Shown here in pieces: positions 16,501 through 24,850 of a stretch of 30,916 bases of DNA (within the stretch, counting starts at the first letter, position 1; each line of letters begins with the position of its first letter). The stretch is from Candidatus Gastranaerophilales bacterium. Its GTDB lineage: Bacteria; Cyanobacteriota; Vampirovibrionia; Gastranaerophilales; Gastranaerophilaceae. Made by a program: the position numbers and the translations under genes. The notes beneath the pieces are model-generated. The model did no database searches. It had not been told where the DNA came from and saw only the letters and a list, made by a program, of their open reading frames with translations. Where the stretch lies: NCBI GenBank assembly GCA_910587175.1, contig CAJULH010000022.1:1-30916 (forward strand). Direction: 5' to 3'.

Positions 16501-16750
16501 GGGGTCTTTCTTTTGCTATGATTTTTTCAATAAAATCCGAAACCAAAGGTTCTATGTACACTTTGTCTGCAACATCTGTATCAGTCATAATTGTTGCAGG
16601 GTTTGAATTTACAAGAACAACTTCTATATTTTCTTCCCTAAGTGCCCGTACCGCCTGAACACCTGCATAGTCAAACTCTGCAGCCTGCCCTATAACAATG
16701 GGACCAGAGCCTATTACCATAACTTTTTTCAAATTTGTATTAATCGGCAT
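13538..16750 (-). CDS. carB: carbamoyl-phosphate synthase large subunit
   Basis: CarB makes carbamoyl phosphate from bicarbonate, ammonia delivered by CarA, and two ATP. At 1070 aa it has the full bacterial length. It shows two tandem carboxyphosphate/carbamate ATP-grasp halves, each opening with a similar motif (VMVIGSGPIVIGQAAEFDYAG near 10 and VIVIGSGPVRIGQGIEFDYS near 555). Glycine loops TLGGTGGG and PSYVTGGRAM follow, along with metal-site strands VIEVNPRVSRSSAL and VIEVNPRASRTV. The last roughly 130 residues are the MGS-like allosteric domain (INTPNKGGNKETAGFKIRTAA), normally the site for UMP or ornithine control. It is the last gene of the arg operon, 20 nt after carA. Its stop codon overlaps the end of the second tRNA-Glu 3' copy, and no terminator is evident, so convergent transcription with tRNA-Glu is likely. 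Confidence 0.97.
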   Translation of the reverse strand: MPINTNLKKVMVIGSGPIVIGQAAEFDYAGVQAVRALREENIEVVLVNSNPATIMTDTDVADKVYIEPLVSDFIEKIIAKERPQGLLATLGGQTGLNLAIELHDKGILEKYNVKLLGTSIDTIKKAEDRESFKKLMLEIGEPIPSSTIVSSIKEGIMFANEANYPLVVRPAFTLGGTGGGFAHNEEELKEILYQGLNLSPIHQVLLEKSVAGWKEIEYEVIRDANDTCITVCNMENFDPVGIHTGDSIVVAPSQTISDKEYHMLRSASLRIIRALKIEGGCNVQLALNPKTSEYVVIEVNPRVSRSSALASKAAGYPIAKVTTKIAIGFNLHEIKNQVTGKTVAAFEPVLDYVVVKIPKWAFDKFPYADRNLTTQMKATGEVMAIDRTFESALLKALICLEGQKQGLRKKSFDKMSADELIYKMKHPDDKRIYAIASAIRKKISIDKIHEVTKIDKWFLGKIKNIIDTEKRLVVEKFSSELLYDAEAMGFTDDEICMLSNQSAEIVDTVRRAHNMYPVYKMVDTCAGEFESSTPYYYSTYEKEDENIISKKEKVIVIGSGPVRIGQGIEFDYSCVHAIKAIKENGLESIIINNNPETVSTDFDISDKLYFEPLYLEDVYNVVRKEMPKGVIVQFGGQTALNLAPKLLKKGVQILGTSVESINVAEDRKRFEMLLSELQIKQPKGVAVTNLKEALEAANNIGYPVLLRPSYVTGGRAMKVVYNDKELSAYIEEAVSISPEYPVSVDEYIEGREFEIDAVCDGSDILIPGIMEHIERTGIHSGDSFCVYPSLSLSKDTINKVIEYSKKISKALQVKGLMNIQFISKKDDVYVIEVNPRASRTVPILSKVTGIPMIKIALNLLLGESLKEQGIKLGLHENKNIVAVKAPVFSFQKLKGVDAAICAEMKSTGEVLGIDTIYEKALIKAFMAANVPFNENKSVYVSIKDMDKNEGLECINKFIKAGFKIVASEKTGEHLTSNGIKCRIIPKYDNEALCKSIIEGDVGFIINTPNKGGNKETAGFKIRTAAVRYNIPLFTCLDTANAYIKAFNYYKKNKELDIKTVNEYSNSTLKS

Positions 16751-16770
16751 TATGTTATTTCTTTCTATTT

Positions 16771-17808
16771 CTAAATCTTAAACCAGTCTTTGAATATTGA
16801 ATTTGCATCGTTTGGTCCTGGACCTGCCTCAGGGTGGAATTGCACAGCCTTTAGCATTAGTTTTTTATTTTCAAAGCCTTCAACCGTATTATCATTAAGG
16901 TTTATATAAGTTATTTTTGAATATGGAGCAAAAGTATCTGCATGGACAGCATACCCATGGTTTTGAGAGGTAACAATAACTTTATTTGTAACAGTATTAA
17001 TTACCGGATGATTTCCGCCTCTGTGACCAAATTTTAATTTATATGTGGCAGCACCTCCTGCAAGAGCAAGAATTTGATGTCCAAGACATATTCCAAACAA
17101 GGGTATTTTTCCCATTAATTCTCTGGCGCACTTAATAACTTCCCCATTATCCATAGGGTCGCCTGGTCCGTTTGAAAAAAGAACATAATCGAATTCTTTA
17201 ACTACTGACGCCTTTATATTGTACGGAAAAATTGTAATATCAAGCCCAAGGTTTATTAGCTGTTTTATAATACTTTTTTTAACACCAAGATCGATAACTG
17301 CAATTTTCTTCCCATTACCTTTAATATGCTCTTTTATCTTTCTTGAAACTTTGGATACCGTATCTTTAGGAAAGGTATAGTAATCAAGCATTTCTCTATG
17401 TTTGCTGTTTATTTCATCTGTTGTAATAAGACAATTTATGCTTCCGCAAATACGCACTTTTTTAGTTAGCATTCTAGTATCAATATCAGATATACAAAAC
17501 ACATTATTTTTTATAAGATAATTGCTTAATTCGGATTTATCTGAAAGTGCTTCTTTAATAATATATCCCAATACCCTGACATTGTTTGATTCGATAAAAT
17601 CATCACAAATTCCATAATTTCCGATTAAAGGATATGTCATAATCACTATTTGTCCATAATATGAAGGGTCAGTTAAAATTTCTTGATAACCAGTCATTGA
17701 TGTATTAAAGACAAGTTCCCCAATTATAGTTTTTTTGATATTTGATTTTGCGCTAATAACTGTACCGTCTTTAAAGAGAATAGACGCATTATATTTATTT
17801 TCAGACAT
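16771..17808 (-). CDS. carA: carbamoyl-phosphate synthase small (glutaminase) subunit
   Basis: CarA hydrolyses glutamine and channels ammonia to CarB. The 345-aa protein has the CPSase small-chain N-terminal domain (GELVFNTSMTGYQEILTDPSY at about 30-50) and a class I glutamine amidotransferase domain. The nucleophile Cys241 sits in FGICLGHQ, and His325 and Glu327 in QFHPEA complete the triad. FSNGPGDP (211-218) is the usual oxyanion-side loop. It is slightly shorter than many homologues but nothing essential is missing. The start is immediately next to the argD stop (TAAATG), so translation is probably coupled. With CarB it serves arginine and, unless there is a second copy elsewhere, pyrimidine synthesis too. 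Confidence 0.96.
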   Translation of the reverse strand: MSENKYNASILFKDGTVISAKSNIKKTIIGELVFNTSMTGYQEILTDPSYYGQIVIMTYPLIGNYGICDDFIESNNVRVLGYIIKEALSDKSELSNYLIKNNVFCISDIDTRMLTKKVRICGSINCLITTDEINSKHREMLDYYTFPKDTVSKVSRKIKEHIKGNGKKIAVIDLGVKKSIIKQLINLGLDITIFPYNIKASVVKEFDYVLFSNGPGDPMDNGEVIKCARELMGKIPLFGICLGHQILALAGGAATYKLKFGHRGGNHPVINTVTNKVIVTSQNHGYAVHADTFAPYSKITYINLNDNTVEGFENKKLMLKAVQFHPEAGPGPNDANSIFKDWFKI

Positions 17809-19011
17809 TTATTTTTCCTGCTGTTTTATACTGTATTCAACAAGTGCTTCTTTAAATATATTGACAGCTTCATCTATGTGTGTTTTGTCAATGATTAAAG
17901 GTGGGACAAACCTTATTGTGTTTGTGCCGGCCCCTATCAGAAGAAGACCTTTTTCTTCGCATTTTTTTATGATGTCACTTGGAGGATTATCCATTTGCAC
18001 TCCTATCATAAGACCTATGCCTCTTACTTCTTTTATCAAAGGTTTCAGCTTATTCAGTTCATCAGTTAAATATTTACCCATAACTCCTGCATTTTTATCA
18101 AGATTATTGTTTTCGATTTCACTTAAGACAGCAAGCGCCGCACAAGTTGCGATATAGTTTCCTCCAAATGTTGATGCATGGTCTCCGGGTTCAAAACAAG
18201 CGCTTGCTTTTTCACTTGAAACAATCGCACCTATCGGAATCCCCCCTCCAAGTGCTTTTGCAAGGCATATAATATCAGGTTTGGACTCAAAATTTTGGAA
18301 ACAGAAATATTTTCCACATCTTGCAATACCTGTTTGTACCTCATCAACTATCATTAGGGCATTGTATTTATTGCATAGTTTTCTCACTCCTTCGTAAAAT
18401 TCTTTTGTTGCAGGAATAACACCGCCTTCGCCTTGTATGCATTCGATGATTACAGCACAGGTGCTGCTGTCAATAAGTTCTTCAACAGATTCCAGATTAT
18501 TAAATTGTGCGTATTCCATACTTGAAACAAGAGGTTTGAATGCTTTTTGATATTTCTCCTGCCCGGTCAAAGATAATGCTCCAAGCGTTCTTCCATGGAA
18601 AGAATTTTTCATAGCAATAATTTTTGAACAATTGTTGTTTTTATTTTTGCTGTATCCATACTTTCTTGCAAGTTTAAGCGCAGCCTCATTAGCTTCAGCT
18701 CCAGAGTTACAAAAAAATGCTTTATCTAAGCCAGACCATTGGACAAGTTTTTTTGCAAGAAGAGATTGTTGTTTTATATGATACAGATTAGACGAGTGAC
18801 ATATTTTGCCAAGCTGCTCGCTAACTACTTTTATAAAATTTTTATTGTGATAACCAATTGAATTTACGGCTATCCCTGCAACAAAATCCAAATACTTGTT
18901 GCCATCTTCATCAAAAAGGTATGCACCTTCTCCCCTTTCAAAAGACAAGGGAAGCCTGTTGTATGTTTTCATCAAATATTTATTTGTTATTTCAATCGTT
19001 TCTTTATTCAT
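17809..19011 (-). CDS. argD: acetylornithine aminotransferase
   Basis: ArgD is a PLP enzyme that transfers an amino group from glutamate to N-acetylglutamate 5-semialdehyde, giving N-acetylornithine. The 400-aa sequence is a class III (subgroup II) aminotransferase. It shows LDFVAGIAVNSIGY (41-54), CNSGAEANEAALKLAR (101-116), SFHGRTLGALSLTG (137-150), IVDEVQTG with Asp223 binding the pyridine nitrogen, and LAKALGGGIPIGA with the Schiff-base Lys252. STFGGN follows near residue 277. Family members can also act on succinyl-diaminopimelate or ornithine, but the operon fixes the role. It lies between argB and carA with stop and start codons abutting at both ends (TAAATG), a sign of tight co-translation. 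Confidence 0.96.
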   Translation of the reverse strand: MNKETIEITNKYLMKTYNRLPLSFERGEGAYLFDEDGNKYLDFVAGIAVNSIGYHNKNFIKVVSEQLGKICHSSNLYHIKQQSLLAKKLVQWSGLDKAFFCNSGAEANEAALKLARKYGYSKNKNNNCSKIIAMKNSFHGRTLGALSLTGQEKYQKAFKPLVSSMEYAQFNNLESVEELIDSSTCAVIIECIQGEGGVIPATKEFYEGVRKLCNKYNALMIVDEVQTGIARCGKYFCFQNFESKPDIICLAKALGGGIPIGAIVSSEKASACFEPGDHASTFGGNYIATCAALAVLSEIENNNLDKNAGVMGKYLTDELNKLKPLIKEVRGIGLMIGVQMDNPPSDIIKKCEEKGLLLIGAGTNTIRFVPPLIIDKTHIDEAVNIFKEALVEYSIKQQEK

Positions 19012-19875
19012 TTAATCCTCCTCGATGACGGTTCCAATACCGTCTTTTGTATATATCTCAAGCAATATTGAGTGTAGTATTTTTCCGTTTATTATATGAA
19101 CTGATTCAACACCCTCTTTAATCGCTTTAATACAGCATTGTACCTTTGGAATCATACCTCCTGTTATGGCACCAGTTTCAATAAGGATATTTGCAGCTTT
19201 TGGAGTGAGTTTAGAGATAAGACTATTTTCATCTTCTGCATTTTTTCTCACTCCTTCAATATCCGTTAAAAATACAAGCTTTGGAGCTTTTAAGGCTATT
19301 GCAAGTTCAACAGCCGCAATGTCTGCATTTATATTATAAGTATTTGCATCCTTGTCGCTTCCTACAGGTGATATCACAGGAATAAAATCATTTTCTATAA
19401 GACTTTTTACAATTTTGGTATTCACATTTGTTATATCGCCGACATAACCTATATTATTGCCATTTGGTCTTTTTTGAACAGCCTCTATCAAAAGACCGTC
19501 TTTTCCTGAAATGCCAACGGCTTTAGTATTATGCTTTTGAAATTCTGACACTATGGATTTATTAATCTTACCCGAAAGTACTTCTTCAACAATTTCCATA
19601 GTTTTTTCATCAGTTACCCTAAGACCGTCTTTAAAAACGGGTTCAATATTGTTAAGTTTTAACGCTGCATTTATTTCAGGTCCTCCGCCATGCACTATAA
19701 CAGGATTTATGCCAACCATTTTCATAAAGGCTATATCGCCGATGACGGAGTTTTTAATGTCGCTATCCGTCATAGCAGAGCCCCCGTATTTAATTACTAC
19801 AGTTTTTCCATGGAATTTATTGATGTATGGCATAGCCTCAATTAATATGCCCGCTTTTTCAATGTATTTTTGCAA
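19012..19875 (-). CDS. argB: acetylglutamate kinase, TTG start
   Basis: ArgB phosphorylates N-acetylglutamate, the usual feedback-controlled step when ArgJ recycles acetyl groups. The 287-aa amino-acid kinase shows VIKYGGSAM (27-35), VHGGGPEI (61-68), NINADIAAVELAIAL for substrate and metal binding, and VFLTDIEGV. It has the extra N-terminal helix (YIEKAGILIEAMPYINKF) and a C-terminal LLEIYTKDGIGTVI, features of the hexameric arginine-inhibited form found in cyanobacteria, where PII also binds. Arginine inhibition here is inferred. The start is TTG at 19875, preceded by AAGGAT at a normal distance. The upstream ATG at about 19885 is out of frame, and the N-helix would be lost at the next in-frame Met. 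It lies 15 nt after argJ. Confidence 0.96.
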   Translation of the reverse strand: MQKYIEKAGILIEAMPYINKFHGKTVVIKYGGSAMTDSDIKNSVIGDIAFMKMVGINPVIVHGGGPEINAALKLNNIEPVFKDGLRVTDEKTMEIVEEVLSGKINKSIVSEFQKHNTKAVGISGKDGLLIEAVQKRPNGNNIGYVGDITNVNTKIVKSLIENDFIPVISPVGSDKDANTYNINADIAAVELAIALKAPKLVFLTDIEGVRKNAEDENSLISKLTPKAANILIETGAITGGMIPKVQCCIKAIKEGVESVHIINGKILHSILLEIYTKDGIGTVIEED

Positions 19876-19890
19876 TTTTTCCCATCCTTA

Positions 19891-21138
19891 TTAGCTTCTG
19901 TACTCTGCATTTATTTTTACATAGTCATATGTTAAATCGCAGCCCCAACCTGTAACCTCGCTATTTCCTTCATTCATATCAATAAGTATTTGAATATCTT
20001 TTTCGCTTAAAACTTTGAGCGCAAAATTTTCATCAAATTCTACAGGAAGACCTTTTTCGTACATTAAAATTTCACCTGAGGCGCTTTTAAATTTAATTTG
20101 AACTAAATTAGGGTTAAATATGGCACCTGATGCCCCCATAGCACTTAAAATTCTTCCCCAGTTTGCATCCTGACCAAAAAGAGCAGTTTTCACCAAATTG
20201 GAATTCAATACAGCCTTAACAAGCACTCTTCCTTTATTTTTGTCTGAAACATTTTTAACAGTACATTCCATAAATTTGCTCGCACCTTCCCCGTCTTTTA
20301 CGATGTCTTTTGCAAGTTTTTTTGTTACGTAGAAAAGAGCATTTTTAAATTTTTCAAACTCATCGTCCGTTTTTTCAATAACAGGATTATTTGCCATTTT
20401 ATTTGCAAGAATGACCGCCATATCGTTAGTGCTTGTTTCGCCATCTACAGTTATCATATTAAAAGAATCATCAATTGTGCTCTTAAATGCCTTATCAAGC
20501 ATTTCTTTTGTAATATTTGCGTCAGTTGTGATAAAATTAAGCATTGTTGCCATATTGGGATGAATCATACCGGAACCCTTTGCAATGCCTGATATTGTGA
20601 CTTTTTCCCCTTTAATGTAAATTTCAACCGTTACCTTTTTTGAAAATGTATCAGTTGTCATTATGGCATCAGCACAATCATTTGCAGATTTATCATCATT
20701 TGATAATTCATTTGCAGCCTTTTTAATCCCTGCTTTAATTTTATCAATGGGAAGATATGCTCCTATAACCCCGGTAGATGTTACCATTACCGACTTTTCA
20801 TCAATACCTAGAGCACAAGCCGCTGTTTTTGCCATAGTAAGAGCATCATTGTAACCCCTGTCTCCCGTACATGCATTGGCATTTCCGCTGTTTATAACTA
20901 TAGCTTGTATCTTTTCATTGTTATCAGTTAAACTTTGACACCACAACAGGGGAGGTGCTTTTACAACGTTTGTTGTATACACAGCAGAGCATAAAGCAGG
21001 CTCTTTTGAATATATTATTGCAAGATCCTTCTTTACTTTTTTAATCCCTGAGTGTATTCCAACTGCCATATACCCCTTAGGGCTTGTAATTTTTGCATCT
21101 TTTATTATTTTAATATCTTCATTCAATGTATTATTCAT
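19891..21138 (-). CDS. argJ: bifunctional ornithine acetyltransferase / N-acetylglutamate synthase
   Basis: ArgJ moves the acetyl group from N-acetylornithine to glutamate, and in bifunctional forms also makes N-acetylglutamate from acetyl-CoA. The sequence has the autocleavage site GMIHPNMATML, where Thr198 becomes the N-terminal nucleophile of the beta chain. It also has VNSGNANACTG (82-92), SVMVTSTGVIGAYLP (116-130) and, near the end, GQDANWGRI. I place the start at 21138 (MNNTLNEDIK), because AAGGAGA sits just upstream. A longer frame from 21195 would add 19 residues overlapping argC and lacks support. The protein is then 415 aa, normal for the family. It lies 16 nt after argC. No separate argA is present in the window, so ArgJ may be the only entry point. 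Confidence 0.95.
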   Translation of the reverse strand: MNNTLNEDIKIIKDAKITSPKGYMAVGIHSGIKKVKKDLAIIYSKEPALCSAVYTTNVVKAPPLLWCQSLTDNNEKIQAIVINSGNANACTGDRGYNDALTMAKTAACALGIDEKSVMVTSTGVIGAYLPIDKIKAGIKKAANELSNDDKSANDCADAIMTTDTFSKKVTVEIYIKGEKVTISGIAKGSGMIHPNMATMLNFITTDANITKEMLDKAFKSTIDDSFNMITVDGETSTNDMAVILANKMANNPVIEKTDDEFEKFKNALFYVTKKLAKDIVKDGEGASKFMECTVKNVSDKNKGRVLVKAVLNSNLVKTALFGQDANWGRILSAMGASGAIFNPNLVQIKFKSASGEILMYEKGLPVEFDENFALKVLSEKDIQILIDMNEGNSEVTGWGCDLTYDYVKINAEYRS

Positions 21139-21154
21139 TTGTATCTCCTTAAAT

Positions 21155-22204
21155 TTATGGAAAAAAAGGTGCATTTTGCAGACCTGTTTTTTCATCTAAA
21201 CCAAACATTATATTCATATTTTGCACCGCTTGCCCTGCGGCTCCTTTTACAAGGTTGTCAATAGCGCCGGAAACAATTACATTATTTGTTCTTTCGTCTT
21301 TAAATATACCTATGTCTATAAAATTTGAACCCTTTACCCACTTTGTTTCAGGGTATAAATTGTCTTTTAAAAGTCTTATAAAATATTTATCCTTGTAATA
21401 TTTCAAATAAGCATCCTTTATGGTTTCTGTGCTGATATTTTCTTTTAACTTCGCATAGCATGTGACCAAAATACCTCTGTTCATAGGAACAAGGTGCGGA
21501 GTAAACTGAAGTGCAATATTTTTATTTGAAGCAAGAGACAATTCCTGCTCTATTTCCGGCGTATGCCTGTGCGATGCTATTTTATATGCTTTTATATTTT
21601 CGTTTGTTTCGCAGTAGTGAACATTTAAATTCACACTTCTGCCTGCCCCGGTTACTCCGGATTTGGCATCTATTACAATACTTTCTTCTTTGATAAGATT
21701 TTCTTTCAAAAGAGGAAATAAAGATAATATGGAACATGTAGTATAACACCCTGGATTTGCAACAAGTCTTGCATTTTTAATATCGCCATAGTATATTTCG
21801 CAAAGTCCGTATACCGCTTCATTTAAAAGACTTTTAGCATTGTGTTTCGTCTTGTACCAGTATTCATAGACATTAGCATCCCTTATCCTAAAATCTGCAC
21901 CTAAATCAATCACTTTTGAATTTTTTAGTACATCATAATTTACCTTAGATGAGGCTATGCCATGCGGAAGCGCTAAAAAGATTACATCAACCTCTTTCGA
22001 TATCCTATCTAAATTATCTTCTTCGCACTTTATATTGATTATTTTATTAAAATTTTGATATATGTCACTGTAGTTTTGCCCAAGATAACTTTTTGATGTC
22101 AGATATTTGATTTCAACAAAAGAATGGTTGGCAAGTATCCTTGTCAGTTCCTCTCCCGCATATCCGCTTGAGCCTATTATTGCCGCTTTTATTTTATTTG
22201 TCAT
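21155..22204 (-). CDS. argC: N-acetyl-gamma-glutamyl-phosphate reductase
   Basis: ArgC reduces N-acetylglutamyl 5-phosphate to the semialdehyde with NADPH. The 349-aa protein is the long (type 1) form. The nucleotide-binding start is AIIGSSGYAGEELTR (9-22). FLALPHG lies at 76-82, DLGADFRI at 100-107, and the catalytic Cys153 in ANPGCYTT. ASHRHTPEIEQEL carries the conserved His for catalysis. GSNFIDIGIF and VSGAIDNLVKGAAGQAVQN near the end are typical. Its ATG directly follows the argH stop codon (TAGATG), and GGAGA lies within the end of argH. It has the strongest shared motifs with bacterial ArgC, and nothing is missing. Confidence 0.97.
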   Translation of the reverse strand: MTNKIKAAIIGSSGYAGEELTRILANHSFVEIKYLTSKSYLGQNYSDIYQNFNKIINIKCEEDNLDRISKEVDVIFLALPHGIASSKVNYDVLKNSKVIDLGADFRIRDANVYEYWYKTKHNAKSLLNEAVYGLCEIYYGDIKNARLVANPGCYTTCSILSLFPLLKENLIKEESIVIDAKSGVTGAGRSVNLNVHYCETNENIKAYKIASHRHTPEIEQELSLASNKNIALQFTPHLVPMNRGILVTCYAKLKENISTETIKDAYLKYYKDKYFIRLLKDNLYPETKWVKGSNFIDIGIFKDERTNNVIVSGAIDNLVKGAAGQAVQNMNIMFGLDEKTGLQNAPFFP

Positions 22205-23605
22205 CTACATTTTCTCCAATTGATTTTTTTTATCCTTTACCCACTCTTCGTTAATTTTAATCACTTGTACAGTATTGCCGACAGAAGGTCCTCCAAGCGC
22301 TTTTTTGGAATTAACAGATGCTGTTGGATTTATTGCTTTATAAATATCATCAGTAAAAAGTTTGGAAAAAGTTTTAAGGGTTTCCATATCAAGCTCTTCG
22401 ATGGTTTTATTTTCCTTTATGCAATAAGATACAATTTTGCCTGAAATTTCATGAGCATCCCTGAATGCCACCTCTTTTTTTACAAGGTAATCAGCAACAT
22501 CAGTTGCATTCAAAAATCCTTCTTTCACAGCTTTTAGCATATTATCCTTTTTTATTGTCATTGCAGATAACATGGATGGCATTATAGATAAACATGCTAA
22601 AACGGTTTCAACAGCATCAAACAACGGTTCTTTATCTTCCTGCATATCCTTGTTATATGCAAGAGGAAGAGATTTCATAACCGTTAAAAGAGTAATTAAA
22701 TCTCCATATACCCTTCCGGTTTTTCCTCTTGTAAGTTCTGCAATATCCGGGTTTTTCTTTTGCGGCATAATGCTTGAACCCGTAGAATATGAATCATCAA
22801 GCTCTATGAATTTGAATTCAAAACTTGCCCAGAGTATGATTTCTTCAGATATTCTGCTTAAATGCATCATAATGATAGAAAGTGCACTTAAAGTTTCTAT
22901 TACAAAATCTCTATCTGATACTGCGTCAATACTATTTAGAGATACATCATTGAACCCAAGATATTTAGCCGCAACTTCTCTGTCTATAGGATGAGGCGTT
23001 CCTGCAAGAGCACAAGCACCAAGAGGAAGTACATTTACTCTTTTATAAGTATCATCCAATCTTTCTATATCTCTTTTAAACATTTCTACATAAGCACCAA
23101 GATGATGAGCAAAGGTTACACTCTGCGCTCTCTGCAGATGTGTGTACCCGGGCATAATTGTATCAGTATGGTCTTTTGAAATATTCAAAAGCACTTCAAT
23201 CAGTAATATTAAACTTTTTATTATGCTTTTAATTTCATTTTTCAGATACATTCTTATATCAAGCGCCACCTGGTCGTTTCTGCTTCTTGATGTGTGTACT
23301 TTTTTTCCCGTATCTCCAATTTTTTCAATTAAAAGCTTTTCTATATTTGTGTGAATATCTTCATAGGAATTGTCAAATTCAACCTTACCATTTTCTATTT
23401 CATCAAGTATTTCATTTAAGGCGTTTACTATTTTATCTTTTTCATAAGCCGTTATTATTCCCGTATCAGACAGCATTTTAGTATGCGCCATAGAGCCTTC
23501 AATGTCGTATTTATATAGCTTACAGTCAAAAGAAAGTGATGAATTAAAATCGTTCACTTTTGAATCAAGTGCTTTTGAAAATCTGGAACCCCACAGTTGT
23601 TTCAT
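22205..23605 (-). CDS. argH: argininosuccinate lyase
   Basis: ArgH splits argininosuccinate into arginine and fumarate, the last step of the pathway. The 466-aa sequence is a full-length member of the fumarase/aspartase superfamily, with LWGSRFSKALD at the start. TSRSRNDQV lies at 105-113 and GYTHLQRAQ at 153-161, which includes the general acid/base His156. The signature GSSIMPQKKNP (276-286) carries the flexible catalytic serine loop. LGGPSVGNTV near the C-terminus is also typical. It lies 3 nt after argG, with its own stop directly joined to the argC start. The order argG-argH is common in bacteria. Confidence 0.97.
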   Translation of the reverse strand: MKQLWGSRFSKALDSKVNDFNSSLSFDCKLYKYDIEGSMAHTKMLSDTGIITAYEKDKIVNALNEILDEIENGKVEFDNSYEDIHTNIEKLLIEKIGDTGKKVHTSRSRNDQVALDIRMYLKNEIKSIIKSLILLIEVLLNISKDHTDTIMPGYTHLQRAQSVTFAHHLGAYVEMFKRDIERLDDTYKRVNVLPLGACALAGTPHPIDREVAAKYLGFNDVSLNSIDAVSDRDFVIETLSALSIIMMHLSRISEEIILWASFEFKFIELDDSYSTGSSIMPQKKNPDIAELTRGKTGRVYGDLITLLTVMKSLPLAYNKDMQEDKEPLFDAVETVLACLSIMPSMLSAMTIKKDNMLKAVKEGFLNATDVADYLVKKEVAFRDAHEISGKIVSYCIKENKTIEELDMETLKTFSKLFTDDIYKAINPTASVNSKKALGGPSVGNTVQVIKINEEWVKDKKNQLEKM

Positions 23606-23608
23606 AAT

Positions 23609-24826
23609 CTATATAAGCTCCTTACCATTTGCCTTGTTTACAAGAGCTCTTACCTTTAAAGGAAGACCAAACAGATTTATAAAGCCTTCAGCATCTTTGT
23701 GATTGTATAAATCCCCCGTTGTAAAGCTTGCAAGACTCTCGTTATACAACGAATAAGGCGACTTAGAACCTGCAGGAATAATATTTCCCTTATAAAGTTT
23801 TAATTTAACACTTCCGGTCACTGTCTTTTGGGTATCATCAACAAATGCCATAATTGCTTCCATTAAAGGGGTAAACCATTCACCGGAATAAGCAAGTTCG
23901 GCAAATTTGTTTGATACGATTTGCTTAAATGACTGGGTTTGTTTATCAAGACAAAGATATTCAAGCTCTTTATGCGCAGCATAAAGTATAGTGCCTCCCG
24001 GTGTTTCATACACGCCTCTTGACTTCATGCCAACAACCCTGTTTTCCACAAGGTCGATTGTCCCTATGGCATTTCTACCACCTATTTTATTTAAAGTTTT
24101 AATGATATCAGATGGACTTAATTTTTCACCATTTATTGAAACAGGAATTCCTTTATTGAACTCTATTTCAACATATTCCGGTTTATCCGGTGCATCTTCC
24201 GGGGCAACAGAAAGATGAAGAAGTTTTTTATAATTTGGCTCCAAAGAAGGATCTTCAAGCTCCAAGCCTTCATGGCTTAAATGCCATAAGTTTTTATCCC
24301 TTGAATAGGTATCACCTTTTTTCATAGGAACTTCTATGTTTCTTTCTTCAAGATATTTGATTTCGTCCTCTCTTGATTTAATGTCCCATATTCTCCAAGG
24401 TGCAATGATTTCAAGTTCAGGAGCTAATGCTTTTATGCCAAGTTCAAACCTTACCTGGTCATTACCCTTTCCTGTGGCTCCGTGACATATTGCAACAGCA
24501 TTTTCTTTTTTTGCTATCTCAACCAGCTTTTTTGCAATTAACGGTCTGGCAATTGAAGTTCCAAGAAGGTATTTTCCTTCATATACAGCATTTGCTTTAA
24601 CTGATGGATATACATAATCAGTCACAAATTCATCTTCGACGTTTATCAGATAATATCTAATAGCACCTGTTTTTAGAGCTTTTTCTTCAAGTCCGTTCGT
24701 TTCTGTTCCCTGTCCTACATCAATACATGCTGCAATCACATCATAATCATAGTTTTCTTTAAGCCAAGGTATTATAACAGTTGTATCCAAACCGCCTGAG
24801 TATGCAAGTATTACCTTTTTTTTCAT
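23609..24826 (-). CDS. argG: argininosuccinate synthase
   Basis: ArgG joins citrulline and aspartate using ATP to form argininosuccinate. The 405-aa protein begins with the PP-loop ATP motif ILAYSGGLDTT (6-16). It also has DVGQGTE (37-43), YLLGTSIARPLIAK (86-99), HGATGKGNDQVRFE (114-127) and SREDEIKYL, all conserved in the short (type 1) bacterial and cyanobacterial-like ArgG. EDPSLEP and GRNAIG follow. The start is supported by AGGAG about 10 nt upstream. It is the second gene of the operon, 24 nt after argF. Confidence 0.97.
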   Translation of the reverse strand: MKKKVILAYSGGLDTTVIIPWLKENYDYDVIAACIDVGQGTETNGLEEKALKTGAIRYYLINVEDEFVTDYVYPSVKANAVYEGKYLLGTSIARPLIAKKLVEIAKKENAVAICHGATGKGNDQVRFELGIKALAPELEIIAPWRIWDIKSREDEIKYLEERNIEVPMKKGDTYSRDKNLWHLSHEGLELEDPSLEPNYKKLLHLSVAPEDAPDKPEYVEIEFNKGIPVSINGEKLSPSDIIKTLNKIGGRNAIGTIDLVENRVVGMKSRGVYETPGGTILYAAHKELEYLCLDKQTQSFKQIVSNKFAELAYSGEWFTPLMEAIMAFVDDTQKTVTGSVKLKLYKGNIIPAGSKSPYSLYNESLASFTTGDLYNHKDAEGFINLFGLPLKVRALVNKANGKELI

Positions 24827-24850
24827 AATTTATTTCTCCTTCTATATTCT

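Noticed and set aside
21139..21195. Longer argJ start adding 19 residues
   Set aside because: The extension overlaps argC and has no ribosome site, while AAGGAGA precedes the ATG at 21138 and the resulting protein has normal family length.
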